A DNA stretch of 64,000 nucleotides from an uncultured Psychrobacter sp. (GTDB taxonomy: Bacteria; Pseudomonadota; Gammaproteobacteria; Pseudomonadales; Moraxellaceae). Positions 53,549 through 62,596 of the stretch are shown here, one piece after another (within the stretch, counting starts at the first letter, position 1; each line of letters starts with the position of its first letter). Below the pieces are notes generated by a model. It saw only the letters and a list, made by a program, of their open reading frames with translations, did not search any database and had not been told where the DNA came from. The translations under genes and the position numbers were made by a program. The stretch is taken from positions 1,054,001-1,118,000 of the forward strand of contig CANMUI010000001.1 in the NCBI GenBank assembly GCA_947501045.1, written 5' to 3'.

Positions 53549-56500
53549 TTAGTCTTTCCACGCGGTTTGTACCGGCTCAAAGCCCAAAACTTTATCGGCA
53601 AGCAGGCGACTTAAACGACTACTGCCACTACCAAGCCCGTTAAATCTAACCTCTGCCATAATGGCTTGATTGGGTTTTTCTCCAAGGTTTAAATCATTAT
53701 AGTAGCGGCGACCATAAACTGCAAAACCAAAGCAGCAATCCTCATAATCCACACCAACCAGAGCATCAAGCACTTTGTCGCTACGATGATCGTATTGACC
53801 CTGTGCCAATACACGCCAGCTATTATTAACTGGGAAGATTGCAGAAGCTGTAAATGCAGATAAAGGTAGCTGATTCGTATTATCATCACGTTGACGTTTG
53901 ACAAAACCTACATTAAACAAGCTATTCGCTGAGGGCTGATAACGTAGCTCAGTAGTAATGTAATTGAGATCATAACTGTTATTTAGCGCGCCGCTAACAT
54001 CAACCCACACATTATTATAAGGCTGAGTGCTCACATCCCATACCATACCAGAAGATGAGGAGTTAAATACTGGCTGCTGATCTTCGAGGGTAACGCGTCC
54101 ATCACCGTAGTAGAACTGCTCTGCAATGCTACCATCGAAACGTGTCACGCCCGTTGCATCGATGTAACGATAATTGATACCTGGCGTGATAGCATGCAAA
54201 TCTTGCAAGCGATCATGTCCTAAGAACCAGCTGTCTGAAAATAGCTGCTCATAGTTGATAGAGGCAATACGAGTGTTAAAGTTGGGAATATCGTTTTGAT
54301 CTTCAAACGGCGAGTAGGTATATTTTAGACGCGGACTTAACAGCTGATAGCCGCCCATCGTATCATCAAAAGCGCCAAACGGTGATCCGGCACGGTAAAA
54401 GTATAATCCAGCATCGACACTAGCTTGCGGGACAAAGACCGACTGACTACCGTCCTCTTCACTCAGCTCATTGGCTTCTAGACTATCTTCGTCATAGGAG
54501 GTATATAGATGCTGTAGGCTAAGCTCTGGTTTTATGTAGCCCCATGCTGCCTCAAGTGGATAGGCCGCGCTTAGTTTGTTGTACAGGCGCACGCCACTTT
54601 TTTCGTCTTCAGAACCGTCATCAATAGACTTTTTAAAGTAAGCGGAATCATGAACGCCGGTGATATCAAGGCTCTCTATCCATGGCAGGCGGTAGTTAAG
54701 AGACAGCTGCGGCAAGCGCGAATAAGGCTTGTCTTTATCCTCTAGCGGCTCTCCAGTATTGGTAAAAGCGTCAAGCGTTTGAAAGGTTTCAACTTTTAGC
54801 TCGCCGTTGACGTAATCATTATAGTAGTTAAGTCGAGCACGTCTTGGTAGGTTTAAGGTGTTATTTGATAGTCCTAAAGTGTCAAAGTCATTGATGTAAT
54901 CTTCATCAGACACGTAACTGTATTTGGCATCACCGCTTAGGCGCGGAATAGCAGTTGATGACCAGTAGTGATCGTAAAAAAAGCTGCTACGATCTTCACC
55001 GTCATATTCTCTATCATTGGGTAGGTATGAGCCATTAAAAATACCTTCACCGTATTGCTCAGTCAAATACCGAAATTCTCCGGAGAGCATAGGATTACGG
55101 TTGGTATACAGATGAGTGTTTAATGTCGCATCGTAATTGGGCGCTAGGTTAAAATAATAGGGCACGTCGATCTCAAGCCCACTCTCGCTCCCAATACTAG
55201 CCCCTGGCAATAAAAAGCCACTGCTGCGGCGAGAGTCAATAGGAAAGTTAAAATAAGGCAAATAAAACACAGGTACGTCAGCGATACGTAAGGTGGTGTC
55301 GTAAGCTTTACCACGCCCCGTCTCAGTATCTAAGTCGATACTCTTGGCATCAAGCTGCCACTTACGATTGGTTGGTGGACAAGTGGTAAACATAACTTCA
55401 TCAAGCTCATACTGGCTGTCATTAGGACGATTGAGCTGCTTGGCATAGCCATGTGCTTGTAAAGGTACGCTTGCAAACGCCACATCCTTTGCAGTTGCTT
55501 GGCCAGTTTGGGTATTATAAGCCAAGCTATCAGCGACACCGATCAGACCACCTTGGGAGGCTTTCTCAGTAATGGTCATTCTACTATCACGGCGAGTGTT
55601 TAGTGCAGATCGACCGTTATTACTGTTGTTATCGACGGTTTGATCGGTAAACATGACTTGACCTTGTGCGCTTGCTACATTACGAGTCAGATCAATAGCG
55701 ACCCGATCCGCTTCAATATGTTGACGACCTTGGTCAATAATCACATTACCTGATAACTCAGCATAGTCCACGTTATCGTAGTAGCCATAATCTGACTCTG
55801 AAAACAAAGGCGCTTGATTGTTTGGCGTATTATTAAGATTGATATTTCCATCCGCTTCGTTGACAGCGCGCTGATAATTGGGATTACGCTGCGGGCTGAC
55901 CCATTGACCTTCACAGCGCTGGGGACTATCTACCATATTAGGTAACAGGTTTAAGTCTGTGCCCAGTTGACGTACAGGTTTACGAATAGGTTGTAAGCTA
56001 GGTGATGCTCTGCCTTGAGCGCTCTTGACTACATTTTGGGCAGTAGGGCTTTGAAGCTTTGGCGGTGTTGGTGTTACCTCTTCAGGTTCAGGTTTTAATT
56101 CGTAAAACTCAGCTAAGCGCACCAAGCTGTCTTGAATACTTTCTTCACTGATATCGAGACGGTCATCGTCAGATGAGCTTTGGCTAGACGGCGCTTCTGC
56201 CGCTACACCTTGAGCAGTCTGCACGGTACCGGAGCTAATATTGGCACTAGCTTCTGTATTTTGGTGGTTTGCTGATAGATCACTACTAGCGTTTAGACTT
56301 TTGGTGGTTTCGTCAACATTAATTATTTCAGTGTTATCTATTTCAGTTATGGGTACATCGATATCAGTAATAGCACTATTATTAATACTTTTTATACTAG
56401 TAGTACTGTTGAGCTGAGCGTTATTTGTTATAGCTGAGCCTGTTTCTAAATCGGTATTCACATCCAAGTTATTGCTTGGAATAAGATCTGTTTGAGTAAC

Positions 56501-56647
56501 CCCAGGTTCGGCAATGATAGGTGCAGAACCACTATGATTAGCTATTATACTTGGGCTATCAGCAACTAACGGCGCTGGCGTCTGCGGATGAGTATCAGCT
56601 ACAGCGGCAGCACACACCGTCAGACCTAAGGTACCAAACAAAATCAT
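53549..56647 (-). CDS. lptD: LPS-assembly protein LptD
   Basis: LptD is the outer-membrane barrel that, with lipoprotein LptE, inserts LPS into the outer leaflet. From ATG 56647 the product has 1032 residues, larger than E. coli LptD (784). It has a signal peptide (cleavage near AAA-VADT), a long S/T/N-rich region (about 25-230), the OstA jellyroll domain (about 285-430: SGNVIIDQGRQHIEADRVAID) and the C-terminal barrel, with Cys residues near CEGQ, TCPP and a DCCFG pair that may form the disulfides. The frame stays open upstream to a TTG at 56812, with no ribosome site found at either start. Confidence 0.93.
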   Translation of the reverse strand: MILFGTLGLTVCAAAVADTHPQTPAPLVADSPSIIANHSGSAPIIAEPGVTQTDLIPSNNLDVNTDLETGSAITNNAQLNSTTSIKSINNSAITDIDVPITEIDNTEIINVDETTKSLNASSDLSANHQNTEASANISSGTVQTAQGVAAEAPSSQSSSDDDRLDISEESIQDSLVRLAEFYELKPEPEEVTPTPPKLQSPTAQNVVKSAQGRASPSLQPIRKPVRQLGTDLNLLPNMVDSPQRCEGQWVSPQRNPNYQRAVNEADGNINLNNTPNNQAPLFSESDYGYYDNVDYAELSGNVIIDQGRQHIEADRVAIDLTRNVASAQGQVMFTDQTVDNNSNNGRSALNTRRDSRMTITEKASQGGLIGVADSLAYNTQTGQATAKDVAFASVPLQAHGYAKQLNRPNDSQYELDEVMFTTCPPTNRKWQLDAKSIDLDTETGRGKAYDTTLRIADVPVFYLPYFNFPIDSRRSSGFLLPGASIGSESGLEIDVPYYFNLAPNYDATLNTHLYTNRNPMLSGEFRYLTEQYGEGIFNGSYLPNDREYDGEDRSSFFYDHYWSSTAIPRLSGDAKYSYVSDEDYINDFDTLGLSNNTLNLPRRARLNYYNDYVNGELKVETFQTLDAFTNTGEPLEDKDKPYSRLPQLSLNYRLPWIESLDITGVHDSAYFKKSIDDGSEDEKSGVRLYNKLSAAYPLEAAWGYIKPELSLQHLYTSYDEDSLEANELSEEDGSQSVFVPQASVDAGLYFYRAGSPFGAFDDTMGGYQLLSPRLKYTYSPFEDQNDIPNFNTRIASINYEQLFSDSWFLGHDRLQDLHAITPGINYRYIDATGVTRFDGSIAEQFYYGDGRVTLEDQQPVFNSSSSGMVWDVSTQPYNNVWVDVSGALNNSYDLNYITTELRYQPSANSLFNVGFVKRQRDDNTNQLPLSAFTASAIFPVNNSWRVLAQGQYDHRSDKVLDALVGVDYEDCCFGFAVYGRRYYNDLNLGEKPNQAIMAEVRFNGLGSGSSRLSRLLADKVLGFEPVQTAWKD

Positions 56648-57181
56648 GCGAATGCTTTGGTAAAGCGAAGAATATAACAAGGGCACACCTATGATTGCAA
56701 AGCCTACTGGGCTGCGATATTTAGTTTGATTATATGTTTTAATCTTACATCGTTTACATAAGGCTGAAAATGAGAAATACTTTGTGAGCCGATCTAGGCT
56801 TCGCCTACTCAAGCTTGACTGATAAACAGCATACCATTGACCACTATACGGTAATATAGATCTCAGTATCTGCTCATATTACAACTATTGACGACTTATC
56901 ATAGTCAAAAAAAACCAAATCAGCTACACTATTAACCAAATTTTATAAGGTAGCAAGATGTTTTTTACTAATAGCTAGCTACAAAACCTAACCATAGCTT
57001 TAGGCCAAAAGCGAACGTGCAGCAAATTCAACAGGTAAAGACAGTTTGCCATTTTAACAAGTATTTAGTTTTTTTAGCACTCATTTAATGATTGCAGACT
57101 AATATTTATGACCTTAGACTGCAACTATTTTTGTTAAATTAAATTTTTAAACCATTTAAACCCAGTGATCACCAACTTGCG
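56648..57181. other. Divergent promoter region lptD / amgK
   Basis: The 534-bp region includes 165 bp that could belong to lptD if translation began at 56812. The rest is AT-rich with no ORF. I cannot place promoters with confidence. Confidence 0.5.
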
Positions 57182-58360
57182 ATGCCCTTTATGAGTAACA
57201 ATACAATCTCACAGCCCAGCTTACAGACTAAAAGCCTCAGTACAAACTTAAGTACAAAATACAGTCGTCAAGAGCAATTAGAGAGATGGCTACAACAGAC
57301 TTTCGTAAATCAGACATTTATCCTTAATAGCTTACCTGGCGATGCCAGTGCTCGTCGCTATCACCGTATTCAGCTGTTTGATAGTAGCCAAAGCCCAAAT
57401 AGTAACCTCGATCAAAAACCATCAGCGCAGTATATCGTCATGGACTCTCAAGACGAAAAAGAGGCTATGCAGCAGTTTGTTAATGTGACTAAGCTCATGG
57501 CGCCAGCTATTAATGTACCCAAGCTTATCGCGCAAGATTTAAGCCAGGGGTTCTTGGTACTGCAAGACTTTGGGCCAGTGGAGTTTGCTCATTTACTGAC
57601 CGACGCTACACCTAAACAAGTCGATGACTACTACCAGTGGGCTATGCAAAGCCTTATTGCCCTACAAAGCGTAGCACTTAAGACAGCAAAAGAGCGCCAT
57701 CAGCTGCCAGATTACGATGCTCAGACGCTCAATCGTGAAATGGATCTATTTAGTGAGTGGTTTGTGCCCTTTATTGGCGTGAGCCTTGATAAGAGCATTT
57801 GGGATAATCTAAAGTCAGCATTGGTAAAGGCGATTTTGGTACAGCCGCAAGTGATTGTGCATCGGGATTATCACAGCCGCAACCTGATGCAAGATCAAGT
57901 GGATATGTCGCGCTTGGGGATCATTGATTTTCAGGATGCGCTCATTGGCGCTTATAGCTATGATTTAGTCTCCTTAGTGCGTGACGCTTATGTAGAATGG
58001 CCTGAGCATGAAGTCTCACAGTGGATTTATGATTTTTGGCAGATGCAGCAGCAAGTAGGGTTGAGGGCCGCCGATAGCGCTGAGCAGTTTGAAAACGACG
58101 TCAATGTGATGGGCGTCCAGCGTCATCTAAAGGTGCTCGGTATCTTCATTCGTCTATTTGAGCGCGATGGCAAAGATCGTTATCTGGCGGATATCCCTAA
58201 GGTAATGCGCGACTTATTGTTTGAGCTTGATTGGCTTGAGAAAAACAGCCAGCAAAGTGATGAGCAAGGTAATAAAGATTTGCAGCAAGCGCTAACGAGC
58301 TTTAATCAGTGGCTAAAAAGCAAAGCGCTACCAGCTTATCAACATAAATTTGCTGAGTAG
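57182..58360 (+). CDS. amgK: N-acetylmuramate/N-acetylglucosamine anomeric kinase
   Basis: AmgK phosphorylates MurNAc (and GlcNAc) at C1 in the cytoplasm, in the peptidoglycan-recycling bypass described in Pseudomonas putida. The 392-residue APH-fold kinase has the N-lobe SLPGDASARRYHRIQL, a catalytic loop VHRDYHSRNLM and the metal-binding IIDFQDALIG. Up to 35 residues at the N-terminus are Ser/Thr/Gln-rich. The pairing with murU 75 bp downstream, and position divergent from lptD, are as in Pseudomonas and strengthen the call. Starts at 57182 or 57191 cannot be told apart. Confidence 0.9.
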   Translation: MPFMSNNTISQPSLQTKSLSTNLSTKYSRQEQLERWLQQTFVNQTFILNSLPGDASARRYHRIQLFDSSQSPNSNLDQKPSAQYIVMDSQDEKEAMQQFVNVTKLMAPAINVPKLIAQDLSQGFLVLQDFGPVEFAHLLTDATPKQVDDYYQWAMQSLIALQSVALKTAKERHQLPDYDAQTLNREMDLFSEWFVPFIGVSLDKSIWDNLKSALVKAILVQPQVIVHRDYHSRNLMQDQVDMSRLGIIDFQDALIGAYSYDLVSLVRDAYVEWPEHEVSQWIYDFWQMQQQVGLRAADSAEQFENDVNVMGVQRHLKVLGIFIRLFERDGKDRYLADIPKVMRDLLFELDWLEKNSQQSDEQGNKDLQQALTSFNQWLKSKALPAYQHKFAE

Positions 58361-58435
58361 CTTTTTGGTTTTACTATCGAGCTTCATTCTAGTTTTATAT
58401 TTTTAATGATTTTGTATTTTTAATAAGGAAAGGCT

Positions 58436-59170
58436 ATGTCCGCAATTACCCAAGCCATGATTTTAGCCGCTGGCAAAGGTACACGTCTGCGTCCGCTAAC
58501 CCTTGAAACCCCTAAGCCTTTAGTTGAAGTGGGGAGTCAAGCGCTGATTGTTTGGCACATTAAAGCTCTAAAAGCAGCCGGTATTACCGATATTACGATT
58601 AATGCTTCTTGGCTTGCCGATAAGCTCATGGATACTTTAGGTGATGGTTCAGATTACGGGGTAAATCTGCACTGGTCAGTAGAGGATGAACCACTTGAAA
58701 CCGCGGGCGGTATTTTTCAGGCTTTGCACAGCGGTAAATTACAAGATGCGCCATTTATTTTGGTTAACTCTGATATTTGGACGACTTATGATTTTGGTCA
58801 ACTACAAGACTATAAATTAGGTAGTGATCAAAAAGCGCATTTATTATTGATTGATAATCCCGAGCATAACAACGGTGGCGACTTTGCGATCAATAATGGT
58901 CTTGCCAGTGAGCAGCCGATTGGCGATGCCGATAAATATACCTTTTCAGGGATTAGTGTCATCTCGCCGCACTTGGTTGATGGCTTAGCGGTAGGGCAGC
59001 CTGCACCGCTTGCACCACTACTCAAGCAAGCGATGCTTAAGTTTCAAGTGACCGCAGAAGTCATTACCGATAGTTGGATAGATGTAGGTACGCCTGAGCG
59101 TTTAGAGCAGGTCAATGAGTTTGTTAAACATAAAATAGATGAGGTCGAGGATAATCACCGCGGCGCTTAA
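58436..59170 (+). CDS. murU: MurNAc-1-phosphate uridylyltransferase
   Basis: MurU converts MurNAc-1-P and UTP to UDP-MurNAc, rejoining peptidoglycan synthesis and bypassing the fosfomycin-sensitive MurA step. The 244-residue nucleotidyltransferase has AMILAAGKGTRLRPLTLETPKPLVEV at its N-terminus (the nucleotide-binding motif), the metal-binding VNSDIW, and DVGTPERLEQV at the end. The ribosome site AAGGAAAGG is strong. The operon with amgK ends at a long hairpin terminator. Confidence 0.93.
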   Translation: MSAITQAMILAAGKGTRLRPLTLETPKPLVEVGSQALIVWHIKALKAAGITDITINASWLADKLMDTLGDGSDYGVNLHWSVEDEPLETAGGIFQALHSGKLQDAPFILVNSDIWTTYDFGQLQDYKLGSDQKAHLLLIDNPEHNNGGDFAINNGLASEQPIGDADKYTFSGISVISPHLVDGLAVGQPAPLAPLLKQAMLKFQVTAEVITDSWIDVGTPERLEQVNEFVKHKIDEVEDNHRGA

Positions 59171-59210
59171 AGCTTGATAACTATAAGACTTACGTGATAT
59201 AGAATCAATG

Positions 59211-59254
59211 AAGACGCTACATTGATCACAATATCAGTGCGGCGTCTTTATTTT
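59211..59254 (+). terminator. Terminator of amgK-murU
   Basis: A long hairpin: AAGACGC pairs with GCGTCTT (59211-59217 with 59242-59248), with an inner stem CATTGAT/ATCAGTG, followed by TTTATTTT. Confidence 0.8.
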
Positions 59255-59284
59255 GCAGTTTTGATCTAAAAGAGTCAGTCTAGG

Positions 59285-59401
59285 CTAGACGCCCATCGCC
59301 AATTTAATAAGTTGCGCAATGATAAAAATAGTCAAAAAACCTGCTAAATACAAGCCAATGAACCATATCCATTGCGATTGTTTTTTACTAAGCTTTTTCA
59401 T
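59285..59401 (-). CDS. 38-residue membrane protein, third subunit of the cytochrome bd-type oxidase (CydX/DUF2474-like)
   Basis: Below the usual ORF cutoff, this frame begins with ATG at 59401 behind a strong GAGG site and ends with TAG at 59285. It lies 23 bp after cydB on the same strand. The product has a basic N-terminus (MKKLSKKQSQ), one hydrophobic helix WIWFIGLYLAGFLTIFIIAQ and a short tail. Location and form match the small subunits that stabilise cytochrome bd (CydX) or the DUF2474 proteins of cyanide-insensitive oxidases. Which of these it is can not be told by eye. Confidence 0.85.
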   Translation of the reverse strand: MKKLSKKQSQWIWFIGLYLAGFLTIFIIAQLIKLAMGV

Positions 59402-59424
59402 CTTTACCTCGCTATTTATACTAC

Positions 59425-60441
59425 TTAATATCCATCTTCAGAACTGGTTTTACCTTTAAAGGTATAGTAACCAAAAGCGGTATAACTCAAAATAATAGGT
59501 ATCATCACGCCTGCGCCAATTAGCAGGAATGATAGCGTAGTATCTGCCGCCGCTGCTTCGTAAATCGTCATCTGATAAGGGATGATATATGGGAATATAG
59601 CAAGACAAACGCCAATATAACCCATCAAAAACAACCCTACTGTCAATATAAAAGGACGATACTCACGCTCAGTGTTAAGATCTTTACGTAGCAAGAAGAA
59701 TATCAGCAGTACAATAATAGGCATGGGTGCCAGATACAGCAGTCCTGGGAAACTAAACCAGCCTTCAAGCGCTTTAATATCAGAGAAATACATAGACACG
59801 GTCACCGCTACCATGGCCGCTATTAATGCCGATAGCATCCAATTAGTGACTTTGCGTGCCCATACTTGCAGCTTGTGCTCGGTTTTGATGATCAGCCAAG
59901 TAGAACCAAGCAGAGCATAACCGATAATTAAGGCAAAACCACACATAATAGAGAAGGGTGATACCCAATCAAAAGGGCCACCTGTATAAAGACGATTGCT
60001 AGCCTCTAATCCATGTATCAAGGTGCCTAGCATCATGCCTTGAAAAAAGGCGGCAGCATTAGAGCCAAACGCGAAAAAGAAGTTCCAGACGTAACGATGC
60101 TTGGACGATTTGAAACGTAATTCAAAAGCGACGCCGCGCATAATAAGACCAAACAGCATAAAAATGACAGGTAGGTAAAGACCCGACATGATAACACCGT
60201 AGGCTACTGGAAAAGCGGCGAATAAGCCGCCACCGCCTAATACCAGCCAAGTCTCGTTACCGTCCCAAAAAGGCGCTACAGACTGCATTATTAGATCACG
60301 TTTTTCATCTGAGCCAGTAAAGGGAAACAGAATACCGCAGCCTAAAACAAAGCCATCAAGTAACACATAAACAAAGACTGAAAAAGCAATTAAACCGCCC
60401 CAAATTAGAGGTAAATCTAATACATCACCGTAGTTAAACAT
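59425..60441 (-). CDS. cydB: Cytochrome bd-type quinol oxidase subunit II
   Basis: Subunit II supports heme binding in the oxidase and lies in the inner membrane. The 338-residue protein has eight or nine hydrophobic helices with PLIWGGLIAFSVFVYVLLDGFVLG at the start, DEKRDLIMQSVAPFWDGNETWLVLGGGGLFAAFP as the conserved family block, and FELRFKS. Its size is shorter than E. coli CydB (379), as in CioB-like forms. Its start overlaps the cydA stop by one base (TAATG), so translation is coupled. Confidence 0.95.
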   Translation of the reverse strand: MFNYGDVLDLPLIWGGLIAFSVFVYVLLDGFVLGCGILFPFTGSDEKRDLIMQSVAPFWDGNETWLVLGGGGLFAAFPVAYGVIMSGLYLPVIFMLFGLIMRGVAFELRFKSSKHRYVWNFFFAFGSNAAAFFQGMMLGTLIHGLEASNRLYTGGPFDWVSPFSIMCGFALIIGYALLGSTWLIIKTEHKLQVWARKVTNWMLSALIAAMVAVTVSMYFSDIKALEGWFSFPGLLYLAPMPIIVLLIFFLLRKDLNTEREYRPFILTVGLFLMGYIGVCLAIFPYIIPYQMTIYEAAAADTTLSFLLIGAGVMIPIILSYTAFGYYTFKGKTSSEDGY

Positions 60442-61949
60442 TAGCGTAGCCCTCCGTCATCTTTATCGTTTGCAGGTTTATCTGCCTCTTTCGATGGATT
60501 TTCTTTAGTGTTTTCCTGCGGACTGCTATCACCACTCAAAGCGCGGCCTTGAGCTTCAGTTATTGAATTATCATAATAAGTATCTTCAGCAGGATCCTCA
60601 TATGGCTGCGGCCCTTGAAGAATAAGTTTTACAATATAAAAAGTACCTGCACCAAAGATAAAGGTGTACAGCACGATAAAGCCGATAAGTGTGGTTGCCA
60701 CTTGTTGAGCGGCGACCGGCGACATGCTCTCTGCTGTGCGTATCACGCCGTATACTGTCCAAGGTTGACGTCCGGTTTCAGTCACAAACCAACCTGCCAA
60801 TATCGCCACAAAACCGAGCGGCATCATCATTATCCAAGCGCGGTGGAACCACTTACTGTCGGGATCAAATTGCTGCTTTTTAAAGTATTTATAAGCGCTA
60901 AAGACCCCCATAAGTATCATGAGAATACCAATGCCTACCATAATACGAAACGACCAAAATACAATAGGGACATAAGGCTGATTTTCAGGAGCCCAGTTTT
61001 TAAGACCTTTGATCTCGCCATCTAGCGAGTGAGTCAGAATAATACTGGATAAATAAGGGATCTTGACCTCATAGTGATTTTCTTGAGCTTCTTGATCAAC
61101 AATAGCAAAAAGAACCAATGCTGCGCCGCGCTCATCCTCCCATAAACCTTCCATCGCCGCCACTTTAGCGGGCTGATGCTCCATCGTATTAAGACCATGC
61201 ATATCGCCAAAAAGGGCTTGGACTGGAGCCACAAAAATAGCCATAATCATTGCCATACCGAGCATAATACGACCGTGCTGACGATGATCTTCGTGTTTTT
61301 TGGATTGTAGATAATAAGCGCCGACACCGCCAACAGCAAAAGCAGTCGCTAAAAAAGCAGCGGTCATCATGTGGGCAAAGCGATAGGGGAACGAGGGGTT
61401 AAAGATAATCTCAATCCAATTGGTCGGATAGAGTAAACCATCAGCGCCCATCATAAAGCCTTGCGGCGTCTGCATAAAGCTATTAGCAGATAAAATCCAA
61501 AAGCCTGAGATTAGCGTACCGATAGCGACAATAGCAGTTGCCGCAAAATGCATACGCTTGCTGACGCGGCCCCAACCAAACAACATAATGCCTAAGAATG
61601 AAGCTTCTAAAAAGAACGCAGTCAAAACCTCATAGGCAAGTAGCGGACCTAAAACGTTACCGGCTCTATCAGAGAAAACGGCCCAGTTGGTCCCGAACTG
61701 GTAGGACATAACCACTCCAGATACCACACCAAGACCGAATACTACGGCAAATATTTTTACCCAGTACTTATAAACCTCAGCATAGATAGGTTTACCAGTT
61801 TTAAGCCAACGAAATTCAGTCACGGTCAAAAAACTAGCAAGACCAATGGAGAATGCAGGAAAGACAATGTGGAAGGAGATAACAAAAGCGAACTGGATTC
61901 GCGCAAGCATCAGCGCATCCAGTTGACTAATAACAAATGCAGCAAACAT
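60441..61949 (-). CDS. cydA: Cytochrome bd-type quinol oxidase subunit I, short Q-loop type
   Basis: Subunit I binds the hemes and oxidises quinol while reducing oxygen. The 502-residue protein shows nine helices, a heme-ligand His in FHIVFPAFSIG near residue 27, FEVL-like LAYEVLTAFFLEASFLGIMLFGW, KVAAMEGLW (conserved Glu), GRQPWTVYGVIRTAES, and a polar 35-residue tail. The quinol-binding loop after GLW is short compared with E. coli CydA, which is typical of cyanide-insensitive (Cio) forms. The ribosome site AAAGGTAAC lies ahead of 61949, where the operon begins. Confidence 0.95.
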   Translation of the reverse strand: MFAAFVISQLDALMLARIQFAFVISFHIVFPAFSIGLASFLTVTEFRWLKTGKPIYAEVYKYWVKIFAVVFGLGVVSGVVMSYQFGTNWAVFSDRAGNVLGPLLAYEVLTAFFLEASFLGIMLFGWGRVSKRMHFAATAIVAIGTLISGFWILSANSFMQTPQGFMMGADGLLYPTNWIEIIFNPSFPYRFAHMMTAAFLATAFAVGGVGAYYLQSKKHEDHRQHGRIMLGMAMIMAIFVAPVQALFGDMHGLNTMEHQPAKVAAMEGLWEDERGAALVLFAIVDQEAQENHYEVKIPYLSSIILTHSLDGEIKGLKNWAPENQPYVPIVFWSFRIMVGIGILMILMGVFSAYKYFKKQQFDPDSKWFHRAWIMMMPLGFVAILAGWFVTETGRQPWTVYGVIRTAESMSPVAAQQVATTLIGFIVLYTFIFGAGTFYIVKLILQGPQPYEDPAEDTYYDNSITEAQGRALSGDSSPQENTKENPSKEADKPANDKDDGGLR

Positions 61950-62596
61950 AGACAGTTACCTTTATCTGTTAGCTAACTGGCGCTAGTGTCCATAATACGC
62001 GCAGATGGTTGTCTATGCCTAATAGTGGCAGATAAGACGGTAACTTTGTTAGATTATCCAAATAAAGGTAATTTAACAAAGTAAGTAACATAGCTAAAGA
62101 TTGTTTAGATAAAGTAAGTAATTTATATCCATATAAATTAGTAAATAGTTGTAAGATCAAAAACTTAACTAAAAAAATAATTAAAAAGCAATCAATAAAC
62201 AGTGTTCTAATATTATGCGCCACCTCAACCACTGATTCAATACAAGGGCTAAAACCGACAGCTACCTAATAGTCATTAGTAGTCGCTAACTGAGCCTTGA
62301 AAAATAACAACATCAAATCCGAAAAACACTTTTCAAAAATTCAAACTTAATAAAACTGCAACGTAGTAAATATTAATAGTATTAAGTCTCATTGAACATG
62401 CTCATCAATTTACTCTCGAAGAGATCAAAAGCTAGTGCAACAACATGTAATTTTTGTAAATAATACTGTTAGTGTTTTTTAGTAATCTAAATCCTTTATT
62501 GTATTACGTTGTTTATGATTTTCTGTTTTTAAAGGTTTGTTTTTGCAACTATTTGTTATGTTATGCTGGCGAAACTGAGCCAGAAATGAACAAGCA
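61950..62596. other. Intergenic region upstream of cydA
   Basis: About 650 bp, very AT-rich, with no convincing gene. An 87-codon minus-strand frame (61969-62232) is Leu/Tyr-rich without a ribosome site and I reject it. It must contain the cydA promoter; I saw no FNR-type TTGATnnnnATCAA site. Confidence 0.5.

Noticed and set aside
60615..61025. 136-codon antisense frame in cydA
   Set aside because: Shadow of a confident gene on the other strand; the translation is His/Cys/Tyr-rich without a domain.
61969..62232. 87-codon minus-strand frame upstream of cydA
   Set aside because: Leu/Tyr/Ile-rich translation of AT-rich DNA with no ribosome site; probably a chance frame in the promoter region.
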